Shown here: positions 12,009 through 24,371 of the stretch, piece by piece
How positions within the stretch are numbered: the first letter of the stretch is position 1
How the letters are laid out: each line of letters begins with the position of its first letter
Assembly: GCA_025769875.1 (NCBI GenBank)
Contig: JAGFNK010000037.1
Span: 62,001-126,000 of the forward strand
Reading direction: 5' to 3'
Length of the DNA stretch: 64,000 bases
Origin: Russula earlei
Taxonomy: Eukaryota; Basidiomycota; Agaricomycetes; Russulales; Russulaceae
Made by a program: the position numbers and the translations under genes
Notes under the pieces: generated by a model
Seen by the model: only the letters and a program-made list of their open reading frames with translations
Databases searched by the model: none
What the model was told of the DNA's origin: nothing

Positions 12009-13395
12009 ATGACTATCGCCGTACTCCCTGATGATGTCCTCCTAGAAGTTTTCGGTTCCTATCTGGACAGCCCGTTCGCAAGGAGATCTATGTGGCTTTC
12101 ACTAATTCAAACGTGCCGACAATGGCGATACCTCGTGCTTGCGTCATCATATTTCTTACGCCTGAGAGTTATGTACACAGGAAACAGACCAGCAACGGAC
12201 ATCACTGATATTTGGCCACCCATGCCTATAGTGATATCACGGCACGTCTGGGACGGTGACAACCGAACCTCACATGCTGATAACATAGTTGACACACTCG
12301 GCTCAGAGCACTACGATCGCGTATATGAAATCAACCTGGAGAATATTCCGGGATCGCATTCAGAAAGAATCGCAGCAGTGATGCACAAGCCATTCCCAAC
12401 GTTGACATGTCTGCGACTTCTTTGGAGCGATAATGGCGCACCACCGGTCTTTTCCAGTTCGTTCTTGGGTGGTTCTGCCCCACGTTTGCGGGTACTGGAG
12501 TTGAGCCGCACATCATTCCCCCAGACGCAGAAACTGCCATTGTCTGCCAATGAATTTGTCGTGCTTCACCTATGGAACATTCCAGATTCTGGGTACATTT
12601 CACCGGACGCGTTGGTCATTTGTCTCTCCTCGATGACCTGCCTCGAATCACTTGCCCTTGGATTTCAATCACCTCGATCTTGTCCCGCCCCGGCAAGCCG
12701 ACGTCCCCCTCCGCCCACACGCACCGTCCTTCCTGCTCTCAATTTAATTTGGTTCCAAGGCGTTAGTGATTACTTTGAGGACATCGTTTCTTGTATCGAT
12801 GCACCTCTTCTCCACAACCTTCGTGTAATCTTCTTCATGAACCTCATCTTTAACACAATTTCACAAGTTCATCAGTCACCCACAAGGGCTCAACAAACTC
12901 AATCGAGCGACAGTGGACTTTTCGAAACACTACGTTATTTTGACACTTATCCCACAAACAGCGGCAGCTGGATATGGGCAGTTCTCGTTACAAATCATGT
13001 GCGCGCAGTCCGATTGGATGCTTTCTTCTATAGCCCAGGTCTGTCATTCGGCCTTCCCGCCCTTCTCCACCTTGGAACGCCTCGACATCAGGGATGATAT
13101 TGGTGATTCACCACTGCAGTGGGGAAATGATATGGAGAGCATGCAGTGGCTGGAACTTCTAGGCCCCTTCACCTCTGTGAGGGACCTGTACCTAACTGAG
13201 GATATTGCGCTACATGTCGGGCATGCACTGGAAGAGCTGGCCGCAGAAAGGGTAACAGAAGTGTTACCCGGGCTGGAAAATCTTTTTATCGGGAGGCTCG
13301 AGCCATCGAGTCCTGTTCAGGAAGCCATTCGTGGGTTCGTCGGGGCAAGACAGCTCTCTGGTCAATGTGTGGGCGTGCATCGTTGGGAAGAATAA
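12009..13395 (+). pseudogene. F-box/leucine-rich-like protein, one frameshift
   Basis: The N-terminal F-box-like segment (LPDDVLLEVF ... QTCRQWRYLV, residues about 5-45) would bind Skp1 in an SCF ubiquitin ligase. A long leucine-rich region follows. It is collinear with the genes at 41646-43043 and 45088-46768, including the C-terminal GARQLSGQ motif. Reading frame 1 (from 12009) matches the family to about 12857; homology continues in another frame from about 12856 to 13395. No splice signals explain the shift, so it is a net indel near 12852-12858 (decay or sequence error). An ATG at 12009 is usable, but paralogues suggest an upstream exon. It lies 785 bp after the DUF6699-fusion gene, the same pairing as at 43-49 kb. 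Confidence 0.7.
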
Positions 13396-13713
13396 TGATT
13401 AAGGTGAATGTGGTTTATACTTCTTTTACATGTTTAGTTTCATTTGCTCGCAGCTGTTATTTTTCCCTAGCCTGCTGCTTGACTCCAGAGATACCCATTA
13501 CTATCCCTGCGCCCATGTTTGGACAGTGCCCATGTTCGGACAGTCACGCTCTGTCACCCCAAAAGTTTCAAATCCTGCCAGGTTGCTCTCAGCTTTCACC
13601 GGCACGGGAGTTGAATACAACATTCTCATGCACATATGTGCAAGTGCATTTGGATGCTGCACACTCAAGACTCACTCAATAAACCGATCTCACACATTCT
13701 AAGGATCTGATAG

Positions 13714-13784
13714 TAATTAGATCACCAATGTATATCGTAATTAGATCACCAATGTATATCATAATTAGATCACCAATGTATATA
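13714..13784 (+). repeat. 24-bp tandem repeat, three units
   Basis: Units start at 13714, 13738 and 13762 with the core TAATTAGATCACCAATGTAT. They are nearly identical, with one base changed at unit ends. AT-rich, non-coding, and at the edge of the DNA-transposon region. Confidence 0.85.
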
Positions 13785-13821
13785 CATAGGAATAAGTGAT
13801 CAAATACAGTCAGAAATTGTT

Positions 13822-14721
13822 CTAGAAGGAATATAACCGAGATCGAAAGTTCTGATCTTCAGTGCTGGGATAAGGTATGGGATGGTACAGAGGTAAGGGT
13901 GCATTATCTGTGGGATATTGTTGTTGGGTATGAAAGGAGGACAGGGTGTGATATGAACTGGAAGATGCAAGCATGTTCGGAAGATGTGCAGAGGGATGGA
14001 GATTCTGATCTGGAAATGATGATAAGATCTCATTGCCATCTACTCTTGATTGCTCCTCAGGGTGCATTACTTCATTGTCCTTCTGAGAGCGAGTTAATTT
14101 GTTAAATAGTCCAGAATACCTTGAGTTGATCTGAAGATTGGGGGAAATATTAAAGTGATCTGTGATCCGAGATAACAGTTCCAAGTTGGTGCCCTTATTG
14201 GATATGTTGAGAGCTTTTGCGAGCGCATGGAGGTCATCCTTCTTGTAGGATGACAGCTGGCCAATGAACACTCTATTATGGGCTTGATATTCCAGATGAC
14301 GCTCATGTTCTGCATTTTGGGCTTGTTTCTCTTTGGCAGCCATTTCCTTTTGTAGCTGCTCCTCATCCTCTTGATCAAATTGAGATCAGAGGTCCCTAGA
14401 TGTGACAAAGCATGCTTTGATCTTCTTTGATCTGTGCTCTTTTGATTTCTGACTATTTTCAAGTTGTTCCTTGACCATATCAAGCTCTTTGTGAATTGAG
14501 GTGCAATGGGCATTGGCTGAGAGAATTTCACTAAGGGCCTGACCCATGAACCATTCTCCAGAGAGGGCCCTTGAAGGACCCTTCCTTATAGGAGGAAACC
14601 CAGCCTCTATGGTGTCACCCTGTTCACACGAGCAAAAGGGGTGAGTAGAGGTGTCCACAATATCGCGTGCGCATTGTTGCGCGAGCGATTCTCGGCACAA
14701 TCGACATACAGCAAGCCCCAC
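13822..14721 (-). pseudogene. SAP-like/coiled-coil ORF, probably the 3' part of the pogo-like element
   Basis: Two open stretches in the same minus-strand frame (14721-14386 and 14343-13822) are separated by an in-frame stop just after 14390. The upstream part has a helical, charged segment (ELDMVKEQLENSQKSKEHR). The downstream part has a SAP/LEM-like helix-turn-helix (YKKDDLHALAKALNIS..GT) and a His/Ser/Pro-rich tail. SAP domains bind DNA and accompany some eukaryotic transposases. It lies in the same orientation as the transposase remnant at 15438-17209, with a B-like LTR segment between them, so it may be the displaced C-terminus. No function is assigned beyond that. Confidence 0.45.
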
Positions 14722-15426
14722 TTAAAGGCAACCCTTCTAGCAACAAAAGACAGTATTAGGGCCTTCCTAAGGACCCTTTGGAACGACCCTAGGAACTCTA
14801 CAATAGGCACTAACCTAGTATCAAAGGCCCTACAACACATTATTAGACCAACTCTAATAACTATAGAACAAACTATAAGGCAATACTAAGGACCTTAATA
14901 GAAGTATTAGGGTCGACTCTAAGGACCCTAATAGAACTATATAAGGGCCTTATAAGATGACACTATTCCCTAACCAAACTACAAGTCCTCAAATGACCGG
15001 CCCTAAACTAACTAACAGGAAATGAATCAGGTGCTCGCACATGCACTAAAGCAGTGAACACGTGGACAATGGAAGCTCTTACTCATCAAGAAGAGTCTTC
15101 TTACTCAGCAGCTTACTGAGCATGACTGAGCATGCTCAGTAAGCGTCCTCCAACTTCTTACTCATCACTCTATTGTGCTTGATAACAAGGTTATGACTTG
15201 TTCCCTATTTAGCAGTTCTCTTGTAGTATATAAGCACTCAATAAAGTAGCGGACAGTCCTCAGACTGTCCATTTGTTTACGGCACTCTCCATCCCTGGGA
15301 TACTCCTTTAAGGACCGTCCCCTTGTGACTATCCTGGCCTCTTCCCTGCATGATTGCTCTACTCTCACAGTAACAATACCTCTCTGGTATTTGTTACTAC
15401 TCTGGACTCTACTCCTTGCCCACACA
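14640..15426 (+). repeat. LTR-like segment splitting the pogo-like element; ends approximate
   Basis: The right half shares with family B the order TATA-like 'tatataagcac', then 'cagactgtccatttg', then 'ctgggatactcc', then 'ctctactc', and ends near 'cccacaca' at 15426. The left half has short words repeated around 'ccctaata' and 'ggaccc'. I looked for a matching 5-bp duplication and found none that was convincing, so the ends are not fixed. Confidence 0.45.
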
Positions 15427-15437
15427 GTCTTGGATGT

Positions 15438-17209
15438 CTATCGACTCGTCTTCAAGCTTATCCCTCGCTCTTGAACTGGATAGTTCAACAGTGAGTCTTG
15501 ACAACCCAGAGCTTCCTGAGTGGCAAGGAGCTGCTGCCAGACAGAGCGCAGCTCTGATAAGCATTCATCTGGGGAGAGCGCAAGATCCTCTTCAAGCAAG
15601 ATGATCTGTGGATGTCTTGATGCAATAAGATTGCGATGTGCCGTTTTGGAGCGTGTCCTGTTGACTGCTTTGGATTCCAAATCTGCCAGGGCACACATAA
15701 ATCCTGACAATGGCTTGGCTGCAACATCAGTTTGATTGGATTCCAGATTCGCTTGATCTGCATTGGGATCAGGGCTGGAAGATCTGGAACTGGCATCAGA
15801 TTGTGATGGGACCCAGTCGTTGTCGGACAGATCAATGGGATCTGATGATGGGACATATGTTGGAAATGAATCAGGGAGATGTGTGATCATTGATGAGGCT
15901 TGGCTTGGTGCAAAATCCTCAGGACCAAAGACAGAATGGTTGACTGGATAGAGACCAGCCTTCTTGAAGGGGCTCTTGATTAACCTTTCAGTGAATACCT
16001 CCCATGTAGCATGAATATACATCGGGATCACTGACTGGCGATTGATCTGGATGCCCTTGATCATGCTTGCACTGCAGATCTCCGATCAACTGAGGTGAAG
16101 ATAAGGACATCAAGGGGCTGAGTCCTATGTGTTGTCTTTGATGGAAAGCACAGTGTGCAGATCTTGATGTCTTGATCATCAAGAAACTTGTAGATTATGC
16201 GCTTAGCATCTATGTGTTCATGTGTGCTATGTCCATCCACAGCAAGGACGATCGGCTTTGTGCAATCCACAATGCGTGCTGCTGCAAAGGGGATAAAGAC
16301 CTCCTGGAGCCACTGTTGATAGTTCTCTGCATTGGTCCATCCAGCATCTGAGAAATAGAGGCTTGAGTAGTTATCTAATCAGCAATCACAAGAGGCAGAT
16401 CTGATGTGGAGTGCGCACCTTCCCCACTCCTCATCGCTTAGATTGCGCAGATCCGGGGTAGAGCCTGATTGAAGACAGAATGATGGCGGAACAACTGCCC
16501 CAGCAGCTGAGACACATTCTAGGATAGTTACCAGCTCAAGATTATCACTCTTCATGATGAGTTTGGTGCGCTGCAATCTCGGAAAGCAGTACTTCCTTCC
16601 AGTACTCTTCCGACCCCCACCCATCTGGATACCCTTCTCATCCATGTTCCAGATGTGTTCAGGAGGAATCCCATCAAACTCTGCATGGAGGTTATCTAGC
16701 TGATCAAAGTAATGATTTATGACTGCAGGATTGAAGTGCTTTGCGCGTTTGGGGTCAAGCTTTGAGGGCTTTGCCAGAGATAGATCTGGATGTCTTGCCA
16801 AGAACTTCCTGAGCCATGTTTTCCCAACTGTCTTGCCAGAGATGACAGTTGCATGCATCTGAATGTCTGCTTTGGATAATGGAATCCCCATTGAACCATG
16901 CTGAGCTGCCCATTGTGCAAGTACTTTCTCCTGATCTGGAGCAAGCTTTTGTCTTTTGGCAGCACTAACACTCAGGGTTTGATGGCAACCTTTGGCCCAA
17001 TCTGTAAGCATTGACAATGCGATCTACAGCACTTGTTTGATGAGGCAGAATGGGTAGATCTTAGATTCACTCACTCCCAATGCTCTGGTGGCTGATCGGA
17101 ATGAAACATATCTACCAGCACTGAGATCATCTATAATCTCTTGGATTTGGCCCTCATGCCTTGTTTTATTGTCTTGTTGGTATGCAGACCTCTTTCTCTG
17201 AGCAGGCAT
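15438..17209 (-). pseudogene. Pogo/Fot1-like (CENP-B type) transposase remnant
   Basis: From ATG 17209 the reading shows, in order, a psq-like helix-turn-helix (SFRSATRALGVSESKIY), a CENP-B-type DNA-binding domain (WAAQHGSMGIPLSKADIQ ... WLRKFLARHPDLSL) and a DDE_1-type catalytic region (IWNMDEKGIQMG; later VLAVDGHSTHEH; then THRTQPLDV). A C-terminal FKKAGLYPVN motif follows. Such enzymes cut and paste TIR transposons at TA sites. The frame is broken by an in-frame TAG just after 17024, an in-frame TGA near 16377, and a frameshift or deletion near 16065. Small introns could explain at most one of these. I judge it inactive. TIRs were not identified. Confidence 0.8.
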
Positions 17210-17269
17210 ATGGTAATAAACAAAATGATGTGACACGATGTGACATGATACACTAAATTCTGTGTGCAC

Positions 17270-18280
17270 TAGGCCTCTGGAGTGCTAGAGCCATCGTGCA
17301 TGATAAGATTAACTGCTAATTACCCTTTTTGGCCTAATTGACCATTGAGTGGTGTGCGACTCGCGACCAACTAAGAGCTCCGACTCAGACTAAGAGCTCT
17401 GACAAGGCATCAGCCGGCAAGCGTGACAAACAGCCATTTTTAGATTTTGAAACACAACACGATTTTCATCAAAAACATTTATTGTGTATGTAGATAAAAG
17501 GTACTATATACAGTATGCAAAGTATTGTAGTGGTTGAGTAAGAGCTAAGGTAGGCGTCATTCATTGCCAGCACCCTTACATAAGCCACTTACTAAGCACC
17601 AAGACTGGCCAAATGTTCAATGAAAAAAATATTGGCAAAATACAGGTGGTGGTAAGGTGACTTGTACAGCTCTCTGTCCATTCTGCTTTGCTTGCATGCT
17701 CTGCTGCTCCCTACCCACTGCCGTCTTGCCTGTCCACACTGCTGTTACCCTACTCGCTTTTGCTCTGCACACTGCCATGCCATCACTTTGCTCGAGCATA
17801 CCATTGTTGTCTCTTGCTCTGCATCACATCCTGCCCACTCCTGCCTCATTTTCGCACATCAACATCTACTCTTGCCTATCTTGCACACATGTGCTTCCAT
17901 ACAAGCAAACCCCACCATCCTTGTTCACCTTTCATCTCATGCTCACGCCCTCACCATTAACATCTCACACACTGTAAGGCGGATTCCCACTGGCCACGGA
18001 ATCAAGTGAGTAGAAGGGCATTGGCTGGCACTGACACAATCCATATGAAAGCAACTCCTGCACTCCTCATCCCTGCATTCCACTCCCTCCACCACCATCT
18101 CTTGCACCTCTCAAGGATGACGTCACCAGTCTGGCTGACCAGTTGCAAAGTGCGGACATCAAATTTACCTTTCAAGCCACCCTCATCTCGATGCCACTAG
18201 CCCACCATCTTTCCTTTCATCCAGTGTCATCGCTCTCATTGTCCTTCCATACTTTCCCAGTTCACCACCTTGTGCCCTCG
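17270..18280. other. No gene recognised; C/T-rich low complexity
   Basis: 17660-18380 is strongly pyrimidine-rich on the plus strand, which creates many overlapping Cys/Leu/Ser/His-rich ORFs in all three frames with no family resemblance. No features are supported in this stretch. Confidence 0.5.
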
Positions 18281-18517
18281 TCAACCTTGACCTTCTTTCA
18301 TCCCACTCCCAGCCAGCTCTCGACCTCCTTTCATCCCATTGCCCTGCTGGGTTATGATGTCAATGAGCTCAAGATCTGATTCAGTAACTGGGACCTGTGC
18401 ATGACATGTGAGAGTTGGAGGTTCATCATCATCATCAACTTCTTCAACAGTGGCCTTCCTTGATACCTTGGAAAGGTTCTGAATGTGAGACCTAGTGGCT
18501 TTAGACTTCCGTGCCAT
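18281..18517 (-). pseudogene. N-terminal fragment of a transposon-type protein
   Basis: ATG 18517 begins with a basic, nuclear-localisation-like stretch (ARKSKATRSH) followed by an acidic run (VEEVDDDDEP). I associate this pattern with the first exon of agaricomycete transposable-element proteins, but the reading then becomes low complexity and ends. No downstream domain is present. Treat as a weak relic. Confidence 0.3.
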
Positions 18518-18589
18518 AGTATAGAGTGCAGTGTAAGGAAGATTATGGCTGGCCTTGAAATCACGTGTGAAAATGTGACACAACACGAC

Positions 18590-19125
18590 ATGAGACTGAC
18601 ACCTCAGCTCCCTTTCATCCCTTGCCACTGCCCTCTCGTTCCAGGCAGTCCACTGACCACACACCACAAGCCATCTTGCATGCAACATCAAGACCTTGAT
18701 CGCATTGCCCAGCCCTCACCACTGACCACATGCACACGCATGCCTCAGCACACTAGATGTGTTCGTGTCTCAAGCCTTTCACAAACACCTCGACCATCTT
18801 GACCAGTCTGGATTCTCTTTCATGCATTTCATCTCTAGTACCTTCACTTCTGTATATAAACTGTTTAGCTACTCAGTTCAAAGAGATCCCCTTTTGCCTG
18901 CTCTTCCCTCTGTCTGCCTCAAGAAGCCATCTTCATGTCCATGTCTGCACTCAGCATTCCAGCTGGGACTGCTCCCCTCCTTTCTCTCCTCTCCTCTTAC
19001 CTTGGACCAGTCAGCCTTATGATCTCACTTGTGCGTCCCTGGACTCGCTACAGCAGGGAGGGCTTCAATCCTCTACTTTTCGTCATCTCTTGGTTGGAAA
19101 GGTCACATGTTTGGTCACATGATGT
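18590..19125 (+). repeat. Family-E dispersed repeat, copy 2
   Basis: Inverted relative to 4390-5040 and matching it over about 500 bp, including the TATA-like 'tctgtatataaactg' near 18850 and the 'ccttggaccagtcagcctta' block near 19000. Probably an LTR of an otherwise absent element. Ends unresolved. Confidence 0.55.
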
Positions 19126-19375
19126 GGCCAAATTGTGTCAACGCAATTTTATGACCTTGTCCCAAATGCATCAAAATTGATAGATAATGTGTTTAGAAAC
19201 AAGTTTCCTACTTCAAAATTATCACTCTTATTATTCCTTCAAATGGATAGTATTGCAGAAAGTGTGCTCAGAGACCTTTTCATAGGCATCCTATCTATAG
19301 TCTTCAGGACTTAGAATAGCAAAAGGTATAATGTGGCAAGCATCAAAGCCATTGCAAAAGTGGGGATGTTTTGCT

Positions 19376-19916
19376 TGTAGAAACTATGTGTTTTAATGAG
19401 AGTGGGAGAAATGACAGTTTTTGTGAGTGAGTGCCGCATCCGAAGGGAGGCCTACACATTCGCACTCACGAGGGTTGCTGAATAAGCAATGACTGTGCTC
19501 AGTGACTCATGCGCATAAGCGATCACTGGAAGATATATTACCTGAATAAGCAATGACTGTGCTATCCAGGTATGAGCACTTATGGAACATAAGGAAAGGG
19601 TAGCTAAAAGAACGTACCTCAGTGACTCACGTGCATAAGCGATCACTGAGGGAAGGTAAGTATTTTGTCTACTCATATAAGTAGGAAGCAGGTGCGGATT
19701 CTATAACTCCGCGGATGAAGGGTATGCAAGAAACGGGACAATGATCGAGCCAATAGACATCCAGACTAGTTAATTAGTCTAGGCACTAATTGTTGTAAAT
19801 AACTAAATCCACTTAGGGTGGCCTAATGGTACGGGTATATGTATTGACTGAGGGGACAACTCACTCGTTCTTGTGCGCTTGCGATTGAGTTCACTCACGC
19901 TCAGGAATTTACAACA
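19376..19916 (-). repeat. copia-1 3' LTR
   Basis: 541 bp. It contains the paired hairpin motif: arms CCTCAGTGA/TCACTGAGG at 19617-19625 and 19643-19651, and a second copy near 19498-19529. ORFs inside it recur in the other LTR because the LTRs are duplicates; they are not genes. Confidence 0.93.
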
Positions 19917-19923
19917 CTCTCCC

Positions 19924-22900
19924 TCACTTTGTGGACAGGCCGAGTCCTGATGCAAAGTGTTTGACCTTCATGGAAGGGAGCGCCTTGGTGAGCGCATCGG
20001 CGAGCATGTCATCTGTTGGGCAATACACGAGTCGCACAGAGCCTTGCTCGATGACCCATCGAATCCAGTGGTACCGGATGTCGATGTGTTTGGTCCAGGT
20101 ATGATACTGATGGTCGCACGCGAGCACGATAGCTGACTGATTGTCGGAGAAAAGGGTGGTGGTGTCAGAGAGGGGGCCAAAGACCTCTGAGATAAGGCTG
20201 CGTAGCCATAGCGCTTCCTTCATCCCGTGAGTGGCCGCAATGTATTCACTCTCCGTGGTCAAGAGCAAAATGATCTCCTGGCGCTTTGAGGACCAAGAGA
20301 CAGCACCCCCATCGATGAGGAACGCGTAGCCTGAGATGGCGTGCCGATCCTCGGCCATGCTGCCATCCGCGTCCGCATATCCTTCGAGGACGCGCTTTGT
20401 TTCGCTGTAAGTGAGCCACAAGTTGCGTGTGCCAGACAAGTAACGGTAAATTTGCTTGACTGCATGCCAGTGTGCTGGGCCTGGGTTTGTGGCGAACCGT
20501 GCTACGGTGGCCACTGCAAAAGCGATGTCTGGACGCATGGAAAGTGCGGCCCAATTGAGGGCGCCGACGGCCTCATGGTATGGTACATCCTGCATGGTGG
20601 CAGACTCAGCCGCACTTGTGGGCGACTGCTCACGCGTGAGGCGGGACTGTATGTCCATGGGTGTGGAGAGTGGTTTGAGCTCGTCTAAATGATAGCGACG
20701 AAGGATCAAGTCAATATATGCTTGCTGCGACATGTGGATGGTGCCGCCTGCGCGGTCACGTTGGATCTCAATACCGAGCCTCCAATGGAGCTCGCCCAGG
20801 TCAGTGACCTTGACGTGCTCGCGCAGGCCATCTTTGAACTCAGTCACAAGTTGCTCGCTGCTTGCCGCGATTGTGCAATCGTCAACATGCACAGCGACGA
20901 CCATTATGTCACACCCGGCTTGTCTGGACTTGTAAAACACGGCTTGATCAACAGAGCACTGTTTGAAACCGAGTGAGGCAAAAATGGAGGAGAGTTTCTG
21001 GTACCAACGCCTCCCAGATTGTTTGAGCCCATAAAGTGTCTTCACAAGACGTAGGACGCGAGTGCCTGCCCCCGGGTCTCGGTAGCCCGGGGGGTGTTGC
21101 ATGTACAGAATTTCTTGGTTGTTGAGCACAGCCGTTAAGGTAGGCCCCTTTGATATCGACCTGGTGGAGCTCAAGACGAAGGCGATTTGCCATGGCTATG
21201 ATGGCGCGTGACGACGCAAGACTGGGCTACTGGTGCATAAGATATCGTCATAGTCAATACCTCCAATTTGGCTGAATCCTTGGGCGACAAGCCACGCCTT
21301 GTAGCGCGCGATGTTGCCAGCTGCGTTCTTTTTGGCCTTGAAGACCCATTTGGAACCAATGATGTTGGCTCCTGGGGGTGGTTCTTTGAGTCGCCAAGTG
21401 CCTGCAGTCTTTAGTGTAGCGAGTTCCTCTTTGATGGCCTGCTCCCAGAGGGGCCAATCAGGCCTCCACTTTGCTTCGGTGAGCAAGCGAGGCTCCAACG
21501 CTTCTGCATCGGAAGTTGCAGTGGCGAAGGCATGTTCAATGCCAGCGAAGTCTTCAAGGAGCATGGGCAGGCCATCAGCAACCGACCATGCTCCCCCTGC
21601 TTCCTCAGTGTTGAAAGAGCCTGGCAGGCAGATGCTGCGTGGTATGCAGGGAGCCCCATGGCGTGTGGAAGTAACGCCTTCGCCTGCCTGGAGGTCACGG
21701 ACAGCGTGCGAGGGTTTGCAAAGGCGGGTGGAGCAGTCAAGGGCCATCTGTAAGGCTGGTTTCAACTTCTTCTTCTGATGCTGGATATTGAATTGGTGCA
21801 GGCAGGGGTTTGGGCAATTGAGGTGGAATAGGTGACTCTGGTGTGAGGTCAGGGTTGGGGTCAGGTTCCTCTTCAGGATGTTCGGAATGGGTAGGCGTTT
21901 CAGGGACTTCATGCAGGCCGGGGTCCTCAGCGTGCCGCTCGCTTCCAGCAGTTGGGACTGCGATGCGCTGCTCCCCCTCGAGCGATGTGTGGGACGAGAA
22001 ATAGACGTCGTGCTCGACGCTTACAGTTTGAGTGGTGGGCCAATAGATTCTGTGGGCATGTGAATCAGTGTCTACCCCAAGCCATTTGCCTTCGCGTGCT
22101 CTAGGGTTCAACTTAGAACCCTTGTTGTTTGTGTGTACCCATACACTGCAGCCCCACCGGTGAAGGCCGGACAAATCCGGCAGTTCCTTATGCAGCACTT
22201 CATATGGTGTTTTGCTGTCTAGTGCGCGGGTGGCGGTGCGATTCTTGAGCCAGACAGCATGCCGCAGCGCTTCTCCCCATAGAGATTTTGGGAGCCCACT
22301 TTCGTGAGAGAGGGCACGCATGCATTCTAGCAGAGTCCTGTTAAGGCGCTCTGCAATCCCGTTGTGCTGTGGCGTGTCATGGGTGGTGAGCCGCCGCATG
22401 GTGCCAGCCGCAGCCAGGTGCTTGTCGAATGACCTTGTGACTTTGCCCATGCCTCAAAGGCTCTATACATTTCGAAGGCTTCAGATTTCTTGGTTAACAG
22501 GAAGGCGACTGTATAGCGAGTTGCAGAGTCAGTGAATGTAATGAAGTGTTTTCGACCCTGGCGTGTTGCAACGGATGCAGGCCCCCAGAGATCGCTGTTG
22601 ATCTCTTCCCCAAAATGCTGAGTGGGAGTGCTGCGACACACTTTCAGTATGGGGAGGCAGGTAGCGTGGGCGAATATACATGCTTCGCAGTTGCTCGGCT
22701 TGGATGTAGTGTCGATGGTAATGCCTTGAACTGCTCCTGTTTGAACTACTAGTTTGAGGGCACTTCCGATTGCGATGTGACCAAGGCATCTATGTAGCTC
22801 CATGACTGAAAGTTCAACAGAGTGAACGTATTCAGTGCTGCACTCTACATGATATAGTCCGCGTGCACTGCGGGGTATGTGAGCTACTTGCCCACCTCTC

Positions 22901-24367
22901 GGAGCGACGATGTCCAAAAATCCATTATGCAGCTCCATGCAATAGCCCTCCTGATCTAGGGCTCCGAGCAAAACAAGCATGTAAGCAACTTTCAGCGCAG
23001 TGGAGAACTCCTTGAAGTGTTAATGTGCGCCAGCCACCCACATCTGGTACCTGTACAGTTAGCGATCCAACACCAATTGCTTGAAACTGCTGCTGATTTG
23101 CGGTGACGAGGGTTACGGGTGGCAAAAGGGGGTGATAGCCAATGAAGTCCCCTCTATAGGGGCTAATATGCTTTGTGGCTCCGGAATCATAGAGCTCGAT
23201 GTGGGTCTCGCTGCTGTTGGCAACAATGGACACGGCCGTCTGCTGCATCCTTTCAGGTGAGTTCGAAAACTCCCCCACAGTTGTACTTTCAACACATGCG
23301 TCTCCCTGTAAGGAGCAAGTCGAGTCACTGGGTGAAATGTGAGCAGTGCCGTCTGCCTCCTCGGCCAGCCAAAACCCATCTGCTTCGACCGCATCGTCGG
23401 CAATGGTGTTTGCTGACCTGACTGGTCAGGTTTCTGCTTTGGTGGGTGCTGGGGTGCTGCCAGACTTGGGTGCGGGCTGCGCTCCTGCATTCCCCTCCTT
23501 CTTCGGGGAGCGGCACTCACACTGCCCAGTGTCCTGGTTTCCCGCAATTGTGGCACTTGCCTCGGCGATGCTTCTTCCTAGCGTCAGTCGGACCCATGAG
23601 CAGCTAAGGCCTTGTCCAGGCTGCTGGTCCCTTCTGCCTGAGCTTTGGCTATGTTGGCCGCGCCCGCGGCGGGTCTTAATTTGATCCGCTTCTTCGCATA
23701 TAGAGGTGATGAGGGAGTCCATGGAGACTTGGCTAGTAGTGTTGGTAAGTCGCGCCACTGTCATAAGTCCGGACGCGAATCGCACTAGCTCCTCAGGGAT
23801 GCTGCGAAGGATGGTGCGCTGGTATTCTGCATCGGAAACACTGACTCCAGACACATGGAGCTCCTCACGCTTGAAATGGAGATCTTGTAGGAAGATGCGA
23901 ACATCCGTGCCCTTAGCGCAACAGCTCTCCAAGAAGGCTTGGAGCCAGTCACTCTGCACGTATTTGCTCTTTAGTTTGTACTCCTGTGAGACTAAGTTCC
24001 AGCATGCCTCCGCGGTGTTGAGACGTCCCACGTGTACTGCGACAGCATCGGGGAGATGTTGGCAGAGCAGGAACCGTGTGATGCAGTCATTGCAGTCCCA
24101 GGCCTTCACAGCCAGGTCTTCATCAGCGGTTGGACTCTGTGGGTTTGCTGGGGCAGGGCGCGTGGCGGTTCTGTCAAAATACCCCATTCTGTTGGTTGCC
24201 TCCATAGCTTGTGTGAAGCGCATGGTGAACACAGCCCAGTTGGAGCCGTTCAGTTCGAGATGAGGGATAATGGCTGGGAGTTGATCAAAAGTCCCAGGTG
24301 CAGGCACGGGCAACGGAGTTGTGGGTACAGCTGAGGATGTGGGAGCCATCTGAGGGCCAGGGCCCAT
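19924..24367 (-). pseudogene. copia-1 gag-pol polyprotein, frameshifted
   Basis: Gag (24367-23426) has a copia-type capsid region (LNGSNWAVFTMRF ... EACWNLVSQEYK). The zinc-knuckle segment is disrupted by frame changes near 23500. The protease motif is YDSGATKHISPY near 23190. Integrase shows the HHCC finger (HRCLGHI ... CEACIFAHA), the first catalytic Asp (NSDLWGP) and the last Glu block (PQHNGIAER). The segment expected to hold the middle Asp (D.GGE) is missing between 22500 and 22450. RT is broken near 21200 and resumes at 21174 with the active site as HVDD rather than YVDD. RNase H motifs follow (YADADGS, TTESEYIA, SDNQSA), ending at 19924. The first ATG (24367) lies inside the primer-binding site. 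Confidence 0.88.
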
Positions 24368-24371
24368 AACC
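24358..24371 (-). other. copia-1 primer-binding site (initiator tRNA-Met half)
   Basis: Immediately inside the 5' LTR the element strand reads GGTTATGGGCCCTG. Its complement matches the anticodon stem-loop of eukaryotic initiator tRNA-Met, which is the primer site Drosophila copia uses through a cleaved tRNA half. The same string follows the 5' LTRs of copia-2 and its decayed relative. Confidence 0.8.

Noticed and set aside
20246..24334. Plus-strand ORFs across copia-1 (for example 21311-21778 and 23706-24263)
   Set aside because: Antisense shadows of gag-pol with no independent support.
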